DNA from: Bin52 sp965213935
Lineage (GTDB): Bacteria; Pseudomonadota; Alphaproteobacteria; Thalassobaculales; Thalassobaculaceae
Direction: 5' to 3'
NCBI GenBank assembly: GCA_965213935.1
Contig: CBDCAO010000012.1
Span: forward strand, 868,001-932,000
Length of the DNA stretch: 64,000 nt
Shown: piece by piece, positions 16,566 to 26,029 of the stretch
Layout: each line of letters begins with the position of its first letter
How positions within the stretch are numbered: position 1 is the stretch's first letter
The notes under the pieces: generated by a model
Seen by the model: the letters and a program-made list of their open reading frames with translations, nothing else
What the model was told of the DNA's origin: nothing
Databases searched by the model: none
Made by a program: the position numbers and the translations under genes

Positions 16566-19318
16566 CACTGGCCCAGTCGCTCGAGGATGGTCGGAACGTG
16601 GACCTGGTCCGACTTGTAGTTTCCCGTGAGCGTATACATCACGAGGTTGACCCCGAACCTGAAGGCAAACTCGCGCTGCAGTTCCCCACCCGGGATGACC
16701 GGAAACACGAAACGGCCGTCGCTGTCCCGGGCCCAGGCACCGGCCCAGTCGTGACTTCCGACGACGACCGGGCTTACGTCGGTGGCCGAAGCCGACTGTT
16801 CGTCCTGGACCCATACCGGTCCACCGGCGAATCTGCCCGGGAACTCGCTGAGCAGGTAGAAAGCCTTGCCCAGCACATGATCAGGCGCCACCGGGGCAAG
16901 CGGTGGCAGGTCGAGATCGCGGGTCAGGGCCTGCAGTCGCTGCATGCCGGACCCGAACCCTCCCGGGCTGGTCTCGAACCGGTCGCGGGTATCGAACACC
17001 ACCGTGCCACCGTTTCGCATGAAGCCGTTGATCCTCTCCGACACTCCAGGTGCGAGCGGCGGATGGGCGCTCCAGATCGGCCAGTACAGGAACGGATAGA
17101 ACGCGAGTTCGTCGGTTGCCAGGTCGACACCGATCGGATCGGGAGGTTCGACCGAGGTGCGCTCGCGCAGCACGCGAGACAGTGAGACAAGACCGGCCCG
17201 GCTGACCCTGTCGACACGATCAAGGCCGGTGATGACATAGGCAAGATGTGTCCGCCGGGTCGCCGCGATCGCCTCCGGGTCCCCATCGCGTTCGATCAGT
17301 TGTGCCTGCAGAGGCGTAGCCGTTGAGACGATCACAACCAGCAGTGCGACCGCACCTGCGTGAACCCCGGGCCGAAGGTTGAACAGCACCCCTCTCAGCG
17401 CCAGGGTGACAAGCAGGTCGAGGAGGAACAGCACACAGGCTGCAACCAGAAGCAGCGGACCGAGACTGCGCTCGGAACCGGCATCGAAACCGCGGCTCGC
17501 GACACCTTGCGGGGGATCCGGCTCAAGGCTGAACCCCTCGGTGTCGATCTCGAGATTGAGCGCACGCGGTGCCCCCCGACGCCCGTAGTAACCGGGTGGA
17601 AGGTAGGGACCGACCACGCTGTCCGCAGTGCCGTTTCCGGGCGTCCATGACCGTGTTGCAGCCCCTGGAGCGCCGAGATGACCGAATCCGTCAAGGGTCT
17701 CCAGTGGCGGCAACCGCGATCCGGCGGCTTCGGTTTCCAGGCCGCTGCCCAACGCGACCACGCGCCGCAGCATCTCCACGAACAGGCCGGAGAGTGCAAG
17801 ATTGCTCCAGTCCGGCGTCGGCGTGGTGTGAAACAGGACCAGCCAGCCCTCGCCGTGCTCGCGACCGGTGACGATCGGCGTACCGTCCGCCAGCCGGGCC
17901 CAGGTGCGCTCGGCAAGGTCGACAGCCGGTTCGGCCAACACCTGGCGCCGCACGTTAACGTCGTCGTAGGAGGGAATGTCGGCGAAGGGTCCGTCTGGCG
18001 CAAACCGGGTGATCGGAAGGGGCGCCGACCAGGACAGCGCGCCTCCGAGGGTTCGATTGCCGATGCGAAGCCTCACCGGAACCAGGGTGTCGTGCACGGT
18101 TCGCGACTGCTCCGCACCGCCGTCGGCGAATTGTGGACCAGCGAACCGGATCAGCACGCCCCCGTCCCTGACCCAGCCCGACAGCCTGGCCCGGACCGCG
18201 TCCGGCAACCGGCCGACATCCGCCAGTACCAGGGCGCTCATTCCCGTTTGCAGAAGGTCCTCGAGCGGACCGCGGGTGACGTCGCTGGTCGGGGCAAGAG
18301 CCTGTTCGATGTAATGGAGTTCATCGAGAAGAAGCTGACCGCCACGGTAGGCGGTTTCCGACACCAGGCCAACGGGCCTGCGCCGGAAGGCATCGTCGAG
18401 CAGCAGCACGCCTCCTGCTCCCTCTCCCTCCAGAACGATGCGCCCGATCTCGTTGCGCAGCGCCACCGGCAACGCAAACTGCAACTGGACATGGGTGTCG
18501 CCGACATCGAAGGCGCCGGTCGTCCCGGCGAGAAGACGGCCATCGCCGGCAAGTGCGCGAGCCGATACCGGAGCCGCGGGTCCGGCTGCCGGCCGGGTGA
18601 CCCTCACGACGACATCACGTCCGGCTCCCCGATCCAGCGAGATGATTCTCGGGCCTTCCGACCTCTCCGCGATCACGGTCACGGCACCCAGGCCGCGCAG
18701 GACCGCAAGCAGATCGTCCTCGCCCTCGTCGCGGATCCCGTTGCTGATCCACACGCTTTCCGCCGGTGGCCGGATCGCTGCATCCTGCAGGTGCGCCGCA
18801 AGCCGGGCGGGACGCGACCGCCACGGGACCGGCTCGAGGCCGCGAATCAGTTCACGGGCCTCCGGCGCGGGACGCAGGGTCAGCGGCCCGTCTCCGGCGT
18901 GCGTCGATCCTGTCGTGGTGAGCAGGACCACCTCCCTCCCCTGGCGTTCGGCCTGGGTGATCACCGCATCGATCATCGAAATCCGTCGTGTCCAGTCCCG
19001 TCCGGCCGTCCAGTCATCGTCGATTACCAGCAGCACCGGTCCGGAACCGGCCAGATCGTCGGCCGCATTCAGGATCGGTCTGGCCAGCGCGACGATCACC
19101 AGCGCCGCTATCAGCAGGCGCAGCAGCAGAAGCCACCACGGAGTTCGGTCCGGCGCCTCCTCGCGTGCCTGAAGGCGGTACAGAAGCCGGATCGCCGGAA
19201 AGACGGTGGTGCGCGGTGCCGGCGGGGTGACGCGCAACAGCAGCCACAGCAACGGGAGGCCGGCGAGCGCCAGCAGGATCAGGGGGCTGGCGAAGCTGAG
19301 AGCACCGAGCGACAGCAC
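16565..19318 (-). CDS. BatA-type N-terminal and DUF4159 domain membrane protein
   Basis: A 917-residue protein. It begins with a BatA/CytoN-like domain (SFASPLILLALAGLPLLWLLL) and a second helix (WWLLLLRLLIAALVIVALAR). A von Willebrand-like region (LLVIDDDWTAGRDWTRR) follows. Two more helices near residues 640-690 (LLLVAACVLFLLDLLVTLAL and AGAVALLVVIVS) precede a C-terminal DUF4159 domain (LAYVITGLDRVD, PFLYWPIWSAHPPL, NGGTVVFDTRD). It starts with GTG at 19318, 12 bases after the DUF58 gene, and overlaps the next gene. It likely forms a membrane complex with its operon partners. Confidence 0.85.
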   Translation of the reverse strand: MLSLGALSFASPLILLALAGLPLLWLLLRVTPPAPRTTVFPAIRLLYRLQAREEAPDRTPWWLLLLRLLIAALVIVALARPILNAADDLAGSGPVLLVIDDDWTAGRDWTRRISMIDAVITQAERQGREVVLLTTTGSTHAGDGPLTLRPAPEARELIRGLEPVPWRSRPARLAAHLQDAAIRPPAESVWISNGIRDEGEDDLLAVLRGLGAVTVIAERSEGPRIISLDRGAGRDVVVRVTRPAAGPAAPVSARALAGDGRLLAGTTGAFDVGDTHVQLQFALPVALRNEIGRIVLEGEGAGGVLLLDDAFRRRPVGLVSETAYRGGQLLLDELHYIEQALAPTSDVTRGPLEDLLQTGMSALVLADVGRLPDAVRARLSGWVRDGGVLIRFAGPQFADGGAEQSRTVHDTLVPVRLRIGNRTLGGALSWSAPLPITRFAPDGPFADIPSYDDVNVRRQVLAEPAVDLAERTWARLADGTPIVTGREHGEGWLVLFHTTPTPDWSNLALSGLFVEMLRRVVALGSGLETEAAGSRLPPLETLDGFGHLGAPGAATRSWTPGNGTADSVVGPYLPPGYYGRRGAPRALNLEIDTEGFSLEPDPPQGVASRGFDAGSERSLGPLLLVAACVLFLLDLLVTLALRGVLFNLRPGVHAGAVALLVVIVSTATPLQAQLIERDGDPEAIAATRRTHLAYVITGLDRVDRVSRAGLVSLSRVLRERTSVEPPDPIGVDLATDELAFYPFLYWPIWSAHPPLAPGVSERINGFMRNGGTVVFDTRDRFETSPGGFGSGMQRLQALTRDLDLPPLAPVAPDHVLGKAFYLLSEFPGRFAGGPVWVQDEQSASATDVSPVVVGSHDWAGAWARDSDGRFVFPVIPGGELQREFAFRFGVNLVMYTLTGNYKSDQVHVPTILERLGQ

Positions 19319-19330
19319 TGTTCCGTCCCT

Positions 19331-20197
19331 TCAGTGAATCACGCCGGACAGTGCGCTGTGCAGTGCCAGCAACGCCGAATCGGCCGAGCGGTCGGTGGTG
19401 TGGCGGGCGTAGCTCCACCCGGTTCGGGCGGCCAGTTCCTGCACGGCGCCGCAGTGTTCCTCGAGCCGGCGGCGGTACTCCTCGCGCACCTGTTCGCTGC
19501 GCCTGAGCAGGTGTGGCTCCTCCGCCTCACTCCCCTGAAAACGAATGCGTCCCCGGAACGGGAATCCGCTCACGGCCGGGTCAAGCACCTGCAGCAGGTG
19601 CCCGGAACATCCGGCGGAAATGTAGCTGCGCACTATTTCGCGATAGTCCTGTACAGGTTCGAGGAAATCGCCGATCAGCACCAGCGAGCAGTGTCGCGGC
19701 ACCCGGACCACCGGGGGCAGGCGGGTCTGCCGAAGCTCACCCGACAGCGTGGCGACAAACCGCTCAAGGCCGACGCGCCCGCCGCGGGGGGGAACGCCGC
19801 TGCCGAGAAGCCCCACCCGTTCACCTCCCTCGGTCAACAGGATGGCAAGCGCAACGGCGAGAACCCGGGCCCGGTCGCCCGCATGTTCGAGGCGCCGTCG
19901 CGAGCGGTAGTGCATGGACGCCGACACGTCGCACCAGATCCACACCGACTGCGCCGCGTCCCACTCGGTCTCGCGGACGTAGAGCCCGGTCCCGCGCGCC
20001 GATCGGCGCCAGTCGATGCGCCGGGCCTCGTCGAAGTGCTGGTAGCGCCGGAACTGCCAGAATGCTTCCCCCTGTCCCCGGCGGCGGCGGCCGTGCAGGC
20101 CCTGCAGCACCGTTGCAGCCACTCGCGCCGCCGCCACCTGCAGTGGCGGCAGTCGGGTCGCGAGGCCCTCGGCCCGCGTGCGGGTCTCGTCTGCCAC
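19331..20197 (-). CDS. DUF58 domain protein of the MoxR operon
   Basis: A 288-residue DUF58 protein. The hallmark GEAFWQFRRYQHFDEARRIDWRRSAR is present, followed by VWIWCDVSASMHY, which is the metal-ion-dependent adhesion site of a von Willebrand A fold. It lacks membrane helices, so it is probably cytosolic or membrane-associated. It starts with GTG at 20197, four bases after the moxR stop, and lies upstream of the DUF4159 gene. Proteins of this type are thought to be clients or adaptors of the MoxR ATPase, but the precise job is unknown. Confidence 0.9.
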   Translation of the reverse strand: MADETRTRAEGLATRLPPLQVAAARVAATVLQGLHGRRRRGQGEAFWQFRRYQHFDEARRIDWRRSARGTGLYVRETEWDAAQSVWIWCDVSASMHYRSRRRLEHAGDRARVLAVALAILLTEGGERVGLLGSGVPPRGGRVGLERFVATLSGELRQTRLPPVVRVPRHCSLVLIGDFLEPVQDYREIVRSYISAGCSGHLLQVLDPAVSGFPFRGRIRFQGSEAEEPHLLRRSEQVREEYRRRLEEHCGAVQELAARTGWSYARHTTDRSADSALLALHSALSGVIH

Positions 20198-20201
20198 CGG
20201 T

Positions 20202-21212
20202 TCAACCGTGGCGCTCGCACAGGCGGTCGATGATGCTGTCCAGCGTCATCCCTTCGGCCTGTGCCGCGAAGTTGAGAGCCATGCGATGGCGCAAGACCGG
20301 GTGAACCAGGGCGAGCACATCCTCCACGGACGGTGCCAGCCGGCCGTCAAGCACCGCACGGGCGCGTGCGGCCATCAGCAGCGCCTGACTGGCGCGCGGT
20401 CCCGGGCCCCAGGCAACGTGGCGCTGGACGGACTCGATATCACTGCTTTCAGGGCGACCGTCACGCACCAGCGCCAGGATCGCCTGAACCACGCTGTCGC
20501 CAACCGGTGCCCTGCGCAACAGCAGCTGGGCATCGCGCAACTCGGCAGGCGTCAGCATTGCAAGCGGTCCGTCCTCGGCCGCTCCGGTGGTGTTCAGCAG
20601 CATCTCGCGTTCCGCTCCGAGGCCTGGGTAGCCGACCGTGACCTGCAGCATGAACCGGTCGAGCTGAGCCTCCGGGAGTGGGTAGGTGCCTTCCTGCTCC
20701 AGCGGGTTCTGGGTTGCGAGGACATGGAACGGGCTGGCTACCTCATGGGTCTGTCCGGCAACGGTGACGGTCTGTTCCTGCATCGCCTGCAGCAGGGCCG
20801 ACTGGGTACGGGGACTGGCACGGTTGATCTCGTCCGCCATCAGCAGCTGGCAGAATACAGGTCCGCGGATGAAGCGGAAATGCCGCCGCCCGTTGCCATC
20901 CTCCTCCATGACTTCCGAGCCGACGATATCCGCCGGCATCAGGTCGGGTGTGCACTGCACACGCTTGCTCTCGAGTCCGAGCACGGTACTGATCGTGCTC
21001 ACCAGCCGGGTCTTGCCCAGCCCTGGAACACCGATGAGCAGCACATGTCCGCCGGCGAGGATGCAGGTGAGTGTCTGGTCGATCACCTCCCGCTGCCCGT
21101 AGATCTTTCGCTCCACCTGCTGGCGGACCCGGCCCAGGCGTTCGGCCAGCGCGTCCATGTCCTGGAGATGAAGATGCTCGACTGTCTGTTCGAGACTGGA
21201 GATGTCGGTCAT
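20202..21212 (-). CDS. MoxR family AAA+ ATPase
   Basis: A 336-residue AAA+ ATPase. Walker A is GVPGLGKT at residues 61-68, Walker B LLMADEINR at about 123-131, sensor 1 is LATQNPLEQEGTYPLPEAQ, and the arginine-finger region EAQLDRFM is conserved. It acts as a chaperone-like ATPase for envelope complexes. The ATG at 21212 (MTDISSLEQTVEHL) is used; the extra upstream residues of a longer frame lack similarity and run into the divergent promoter gap. It heads a four-gene operon with DUF58, DUF4159 and the amidotransferase-like gene, and diverges from a DUF1285-NUDIX-CCA operon. Confidence 0.94.
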   Translation of the reverse strand: MTDISSLEQTVEHLHLQDMDALAERLGRVRQQVERKIYGQREVIDQTLTCILAGGHVLLIGVPGLGKTRLVSTISTVLGLESKRVQCTPDLMPADIVGSEVMEEDGNGRRHFRFIRGPVFCQLLMADEINRASPRTQSALLQAMQEQTVTVAGQTHEVASPFHVLATQNPLEQEGTYPLPEAQLDRFMLQVTVGYPGLGAEREMLLNTTGAAEDGPLAMLTPAELRDAQLLLRRAPVGDSVVQAILALVRDGRPESSDIESVQRHVAWGPGPRASQALLMAARARAVLDGRLAPSVEDVLALVHPVLRHRMALNFAAQAEGMTLDSIIDRLCERHG

Positions 21213-21267
21213 GGGCGGGGCAGGCTCCTGTTCCGGTAGGGATCGCGGTATGCGATGATGTGCCGGG

Positions 21268-21828
21268 ATGGGCAGCAAGCATACCGAAACGGGCACCAAC
21301 TTCGAACAGCCCCGGGCGCCGGCCGCAGATGCGCCGCGGCACCTGCAGATCCGCATCGGCGCGGACGGAACCTGGTACTATCGGGGAACCCCGATCCCCC
21401 GCATCGCGATGGTCCGGCTGTTCGCGTCAGTGTTGCGTCGCGATGACCAGGGCCGCTTCTGGATGGTGACCCCTGCCGAACGCGGTCTCGTCGATGTCGA
21501 TGATGCGCCGTTCACGGCGGTAGAACTGTCCTGGCGGGCCGGAGCGGACTCCGACGGCCGGGACGACGTGATCGACTTTCGCACCAACGTCGATGACTGG
21601 ATCGAGTGCGGCGGCAACCGACCGCTCCGGGTCGAGGTCGACAGTGACACCGGCCGTCCACGTCCCTATGTGATGGTGCGCGACGGTCTGGAAGCCCGGC
21701 TTACCCGGTCGGTATTCCTGGAACTCGCGGAACTTGCGCGCGAACGCGACATCAACGGCGAAAGGGTGCTCGGCGTATGGAGCAGGGAAACGTTCTTTGT
21801 CCTGGGGCCGGCCGACACCGAATGCTGA
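21268..21828 (+). CDS. DUF1285 domain protein
   Basis: A 186-residue DUF1285 protein. It contains IRIGADGTWYYRGTPIPR, VRLFASVLRRDDQGRFWMVTPAER and LVDVDDAPFTAVELS, all typical. Family structures show two beta-rich lobes, but the function is unknown. The ATG at 21268 follows a 55-base gap shared with the divergent moxR gene. Its stop overlaps the start of the NUDIX gene (ATGCTGA), implying coupled translation. The DUF1285-NUDIX-CCA order is recurrent in Alphaproteobacteria, which suggests a link to RNA or nucleotide-damage control. Confidence 0.9.
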   Translation: MGSKHTETGTNFEQPRAPAADAPRHLQIRIGADGTWYYRGTPIPRIAMVRLFASVLRRDDQGRFWMVTPAERGLVDVDDAPFTAVELSWRAGADSDGRDDVIDFRTNVDDWIECGGNRPLRVEVDSDTGRPRPYVMVRDGLEARLTRSVFLELAELARERDINGERVLGVWSRETFFVLGPADTEC

Positions 21829-22433
21829 CGCTCGAGGAATTCCGCGAACGGTTCCGCCACGCCCGCATCCTGGAGCGCGAACAGGGCGGTGACCATGACC
21901 TGAACCCCGGGATGTCGGTTCCCGACGACTGCCGTCCGGCCTCGGTGCTGATCCCGGTCATCGGGCGCGAGCACGAACCGACCATCCTGTTGACCCGGCG
22001 GGCCTCCGACCTCCCGCACCACGCCGGACAGGTGAGCTTTCCGGGCGGCATGGCCGAAAGCAGCGACCGGGACGCGATCGATACCGCGTTGCGCGAGACC
22101 GAGGAGGAAATCGGCCTCGATCGCAGCCATGTCGATGTGATCGGCCGGCTCAGAACCTACGTCACCCGCACCGGGTTCGTGGTCACCCCGGTGGTTGGGC
22201 TGGTGCGTCCGCCGTTCGAGATCAGGCCCGATCCGGTCGAGGTCGCGGCCGTGTTCGAGGTGCCACTGTCCTTCGTGCTCGACCGCTCCAACCACCAGCG
22301 CCACAGCCGGGAGTGGCAGAACCAGATTCGGCACTTCTACGTCATTCCGCATCCCGAACACTACATCTGGGGGGCGACGGCCGGCATGCTCGTCAACCTT
22401 GCAGAACTGCTGCAGGACCGGCACCCGGCGTAG
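21822..22433 (+). CDS. NUDIX hydrolase, CoA pyrophosphatase type
   Basis: A 203-residue NUDIX hydrolase. The box GGMAESSDRDAIDTALRETEEEIGL lies at residues 75-99 and has the expected glutamates. The upstream stretch RASDLPHHAGQVSFPGG matches the CoA pyrophosphatase (NudL) signature. It probably cleaves the diphosphate of CoA or its damaged forms. The ATG at 21822 is chosen because it overlaps the DUF1285 stop; an upstream ATG at 21777 would add 15 unconserved residues. The downstream CCA-adding enzyme begins shortly after the TAG at 22431. Confidence 0.9.
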   Translation: MLTLEEFRERFRHARILEREQGGDHDLNPGMSVPDDCRPASVLIPVIGREHEPTILLTRRASDLPHHAGQVSFPGGMAESSDRDAIDTALRETEEEIGLDRSHVDVIGRLRTYVTRTGFVVTPVVGLVRPPFEIRPDPVEVAAVFEVPLSFVLDRSNHQRHSREWQNQIRHFYVIPHPEHYIWGATAGMLVNLAELLQDRHPA

Positions 22434-22467
22434 GTGCGACGTGGTCGGACAAAGGGGCAGCGGCGCC

Positions 22468-23661
22468 ATGGGAGACTGGTGGCGGCGGCCACCCGCCAGC
22501 GCGGTGATGGCCGCGATGCAGACCGGCACCGACATGGCGCGGTACGTGGGCGGGTGTGTCAGGGATACGCTCCTCGGCCGCCGGTTCACCGAGATCGACA
22601 TGGCGACGGTCCACCTGCCGCAACGAACCGCGGCGCTGCTGGAGGCAGCCGGGCTGCCCCCCCGCCTGACCGGGATTTCGCACGGGTCCGTCTCCACCAT
22701 CGCCGGCGGAATGGTGTTCGACATCACCACGCTGCGGCGCGATCTCGAGACCGACGGACGGCACGCGACGGTCGGCTTCACTGACGACTGGGCGGAGGAT
22801 GCGAAGCGGCGCGACTTGACCATCAACGCACTCTTCATGGATGCCGACGGCATGGTTCACGACCTGGTCGGCGGACGCGACGACCTCGAGGCCGGCAGGG
22901 TCCGGTTTGTCGGAGATCCGACGCAGCGGGTCGCGGAGGACGTCCTGCGAATTCTGCGGTTCTACCGATTCTCGGCGTCCCTTGCCCGCACCCCCCTCGA
23001 CGACGCGGCGCGCCAGGCCTGTCGCAACGCGGCACCGGGGCTGCGCACCCTTCCCGGCGAACGGATACGGACGGAACTCCTGAAGCTGCTCGAAGCTCCC
23101 GGCGTCGTGGCCGCGGTCATGGCGATGGACGAGGACGGTGTGCTCGACCTGGTCCTGCCGGGGCGGAAGCGACCTGATGCACTCGCACGCCTGGTCGGCC
23201 GCGAGCAACAGCCGGATCCGGTCCGCCGCCTTGCGGTCCTTGCAAACGACTCTCGTACTCCCGAGCAGTTGCGACTTTCCTCGGCGCAGAAGGCACGGCA
23301 TGGCCGGATCCGGTGCGAACGGCTGGCGCCCGGCATGTCCGAACACGACCTGAAGGCCCGGCTCTACCGCGCCGGCTCCGAGTCTTTCACCGATGCCGCT
23401 CTTGCCGGGTCCGCACTCGACCGGCTTGCGGATGCCGAGACCGACCGCGCGCTGGCGCTGGTACGGGACTGGTCGATACCGTCATTTCCGCTTCGCGGCG
23501 AAGATCTCGTCGCCCTGGGAATTGAACCCGGCCCGCGGATCGGCGCGATGCTGCGCGAACTCGAGATCCGCTGGGTCGGAGATGGCCTCGAGGCTGACCG
23601 TGCCGCCTGTCTCGCGTGGGCCCGCGACGCGGTCAGTCGCGCCGCAACCGGGTCCTTCTGA
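22468..23661 (+). CDS. cca: CCA tRNA nucleotidyltransferase/poly(A) polymerase family
   Basis: A 397-residue class II nucleotidyltransferase that adds or repairs CCA at tRNA 3' ends. Motif A region MARYVGGCVRDTLLGR with EIDMATVHLP supplies the metal ligands. GMVFDITTLR, AKRRDLTINALFMDADG and RFVGDPTQRVAEDVLRILRFYRFSA are the further head and neck motifs. The ATG at 22468 is used; an in-frame GTG at 22441 (VVGQRGSGAM) is an alternative that would start only seven bases after the NUDIX stop. It is the last gene of the DUF1285-NUDIX-CCA operon. Whether it adds CCA or A only cannot be told. Confidence 0.92.
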   Translation: MGDWWRRPPASAVMAAMQTGTDMARYVGGCVRDTLLGRRFTEIDMATVHLPQRTAALLEAAGLPPRLTGISHGSVSTIAGGMVFDITTLRRDLETDGRHATVGFTDDWAEDAKRRDLTINALFMDADGMVHDLVGGRDDLEAGRVRFVGDPTQRVAEDVLRILRFYRFSASLARTPLDDAARQACRNAAPGLRTLPGERIRTELLKLLEAPGVVAAVMAMDEDGVLDLVLPGRKRPDALARLVGREQQPDPVRRLAVLANDSRTPEQLRLSSAQKARHGRIRCERLAPGMSEHDLKARLYRAGSESFTDAALAGSALDRLADAETDRALALVRDWSIPSFPLRGEDLVALGIEPGPRIGAMLRELEIRWVGDGLEADRAACLAWARDAVSRAATGSF

Positions 23662-23680
23662 AAGCCGGTCCCCGCATCAC

Positions 23681-24230
23681 TCACCCCATCCGGAACCGGG
23701 TGCCGTGGTCCGGGACAGAGACACCCCCGATGTTGCGCGGGTCGGGAACCGGATCGAGGACCTGGGTGCGCACGGGGATTACGCCGGCCCAGATCGGGAG
23801 TTCATAGTCCTCCCCGTCAACACCAGGCGGGCCGTGGCGGATCTTGGCGGACGCCTCGTCGATCGGCATGGTCATGACCGTCGTTGCCTTGATCTCCTGG
23901 CCGGTCGGCGGTCGCAGCATGTCCCAGCGTCCGGGAAACATCGCGTCGACGAATGTCCTGAGCCGGCTTGCCTTCTCCTCGCTATCGTCCACCTTTTGCG
24001 CGGTGCCGAGCATCATGACCGAACGATAGTTGATCAAGTGGTGAAACCCGGCCCTTGCCAGCACGATGCCGTCCGTGATCGAGACTGTCAGGCAGACCGG
24101 GATGTCCTCGACAGCCCGCAGAATCCGGCTTACCGAGGATCAGTGCCGACATATGTGGTCGTCCTCACGCCAGTGGAGTGTGGGCACCGCGCTCGTGATA
24201 ACGACGCAGCCGGACCCGGTCCGAAGGGGG
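23681..24230 (-). pseudogene. Pyridoxamine 5'-phosphate oxidase family protein, inactivated
   Basis: The 3' part reads well: EDIPVCLTVSITDGIVLARA, FHHLINYRSVMMLGTAQK, PGRWDMLRPPTGQEIKATTV and IDEASAKIRHGPPGVDGEDY, a flavin-reductase-like PPOX family of about 210 residues. Translating upstream in the same frame gives HWREDDHICRH, then TGA at 24142-24140, then SSVSRILRAVEDIP; relatives have a glycine at that position (HGSS). The part before it decays within 60 codons into the neighbouring broken regulator. The gene is therefore a pseudogene by nonsense mutation plus 5' loss. Selenocysteine recoding is unlikely because the residue replaced is glycine. Confidence 0.7.
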
Positions 24231-24399
24231 GTGGTACGGACCTGGCGGGCCTCCGTTACCGGTCTGCCGGGTCGTTCCGCTCGGCACGCATGCCACGCCC
24301 GCTCCGGCTGTCAATCTCGCCACCAGACCCACGCCGTGTGCTGGAGGCACCGACGCGAGGACTCGTTGAGGCGAAACCTCCGTCCCCGACTCTGATGTG

Positions 24400-24991
24400 G
24401 CCGGCATCCACGAGTTTGCCGGCAATCGCAGCGGGCAACCGGACGGCGGCAAGCGTGTTGGCTGCAACCCGGACCTGCGCGATAGCCAGGGCTTCCGGCG
24501 CCTCGCCGTCCCCCGGCCATGACGGTGTCGAAGATCTCCCGATGCTGACGCCGGTTGCTGGACGGAGGTTCCGCCTGTCGCAACACCTCGCCCATGGTCC
24601 GGCGCGGGAACCGCCAGTGCGGCCCGGCGGTTGCCGCAAGGAGCGGGCTTCCCGAGACCTCTTGGACCCGGGGAGTGGAACGCTTCATCGTGCCGGACCT
24701 GTGCGCGGATTTCGCCAGCCGCAACCGACGTGCCTCCGGCCGGGAGGACCCCGGCGCCGCGTTCACCGGGGCCGCGGGCAAGCACAGGGTCCCGGTCGGC
24801 CGACAAACGGCATTATGGGCGGCAGGACCGTCGAGTGCGGCGCGGATCTCGTAGTGCTGGCGCTTCGGGGCAACGTCGAGGATTGCCTGGCAGACCTGCA
24901 GGGCCAGGCCGGGAGCGATGCGGATCGCCATGGACGCGGCTCCGGCACTTCCGCCTGTCTGGTATTCGGAATTCGCCGTCAGGTCAGTCAC
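24400..24991 (-). pseudogene. GntR/FadR-type (FCD) transcription regulator, decayed
   Basis: Pieces of an FCD ligand-binding domain can be read in two frames: YEIRAALDGPAAHNAV (the family's E-x-R-x-x-L-E-G-x-A-A-R helix), VSGSPLLAATAG, WRFPRRTMGEVLR and QHREIFDTVMAG in one frame. The next piece, GDGEAPEALAIAQVRVAAN, is in another. The N-terminal winged-helix DNA-binding domain is absent. At least one frameshift and an internal loss are implied. It sits next to another pseudogene, and both may be relics of a lost catabolic locus. Assignment is by eye from scattered motifs, so only moderate confidence. Confidence 0.5.
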
Positions 24992-25113
24992 GCGACCGTC
25001 AACTCTGCCCGGATATCCCGGTCGGGCGCGGCCGGCCGCAGGATCACGAGGTACTTCATGCCGGTTTCCCCGTGATGTATGTTGAAGGGACGTGACGGGG
25101 ACCGGAGGCTGCC

Positions 25114-26019
25114 ATGAAACCGGAACAGGTGCGCAAGCGCGAACTGAAGGTACTGACGCGCGAACAGCGCGAGGCGTACTTCACGAACGGATACCTCGTG
25201 CTCGAGGGGTTCATCGACCGCGACTGGCTCGACCGCCTGTGGGACGTTACCAACGGCTTCATTAGCGAGAGCCGATCCTGGACCCGGTCGGACAGCAAGT
25301 TCGATCTCGAGCCCGCCCATACCGCCAACGAACCCCGCCTGCGACGTCTCACGGCGCCGGTTTCGCATCACGAGACCTACTGGGAGTTTGCCAGCAACGG
25401 CCCCATCGTCGACGTGGCCGAGGATCTGCTCGGTCCCGATGTCGTGTTCCACCATTCCAAGCTCAACTTCAAGTGGTCGGGCGGCGGCGAAGAGGTCAAG
25501 TGGCATCAGGACATCCCGTTCTACCCGCACACCAACTACTCGGTGCTCGCCATCGGCCTGTACATGAGCGATGTCGATGACGAGATGGGTCCGATGGGCG
25601 GCATCCCGGGCAGCCAGCACGGCCAGATCTACTCCCACTATAATGAACATAACGAGTGGGTCGGTTCCATGCGCGACGCCGACGCGGCCGGGCTCGATGT
25701 CCACAGGACCGGCTGGATGAAGGGACCGGCCGGCACCATCACCGTCCATCATTGCCGGACCGTGCACGCGTCGATGCCGAACAACTCTGCGCGCATGCGC
25801 CCGCTGCTGATCAACGCCTACTCGGCGGCTGACGCGCTGCCGATCACCGCACATCCCTCCCCGTGTCCCCAGGTTGGCCACGTGGTGCGCGGCAAGCCGG
25901 CGCGCTGGGCGCGTTTCGACGCGGATCCGTGTCCCCTGCCCCCGGACTGGTCGAACGGCTATACCTCGATCTTTGCCTCGCAGCAGGAGGAGGATCCGAC
26001 GATCAGGGCGGCCGAGTAG
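25114..26019 (+). CDS. Phytanoyl-CoA dioxygenase (PhyH) family protein
   Basis: A 301-residue Fe(II)/2-oxoglutarate dioxygenase of the PhyH family. The iron ligands are visible: His131 and Asp133 in WHQDIPFY, and His218 in VHHCRTVHAS. Arg229 in ARMRPLLINAYS should bind 2-oxoglutarate. The segment MGGIPGSQHG is the usual loop. The ATG at 25114 follows GGAGG by about six bases. The substrate is not predictable; many bacterial PhyH proteins act on small organic acids or natural products rather than phytanoyl-CoA. It faces a convergent CitE-MaoC pair. Confidence 0.88.
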   Translation: MKPEQVRKRELKVLTREQREAYFTNGYLVLEGFIDRDWLDRLWDVTNGFISESRSWTRSDSKFDLEPAHTANEPRLRRLTAPVSHHETYWEFASNGPIVDVAEDLLGPDVVFHHSKLNFKWSGGGEEVKWHQDIPFYPHTNYSVLAIGLYMSDVDDEMGPMGGIPGSQHGQIYSHYNEHNEWVGSMRDADAAGLDVHRTGWMKGPAGTITVHHCRTVHASMPNNSARMRPLLINAYSAADALPITAHPSPCPQVGHVVRGKPARWARFDADPCPLPPDWSNGYTSIFASQQEEDPTIRAAE

Positions 26020-26029
26020 CCCGTTTCGG

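Noticed and set aside
17678..20233. 851-codon open frame on the plus strand
   Set aside because: Antisense to the DUF4159 and DUF58 genes; Gln/Arg/Gly-rich composition and no recognisable motif.
24140..24142. In-frame TGA read as selenocysteine
   Set aside because: Relatives have glycine there, no SECIS-like hairpin is seen, and the 5' half of the gene is also decayed.
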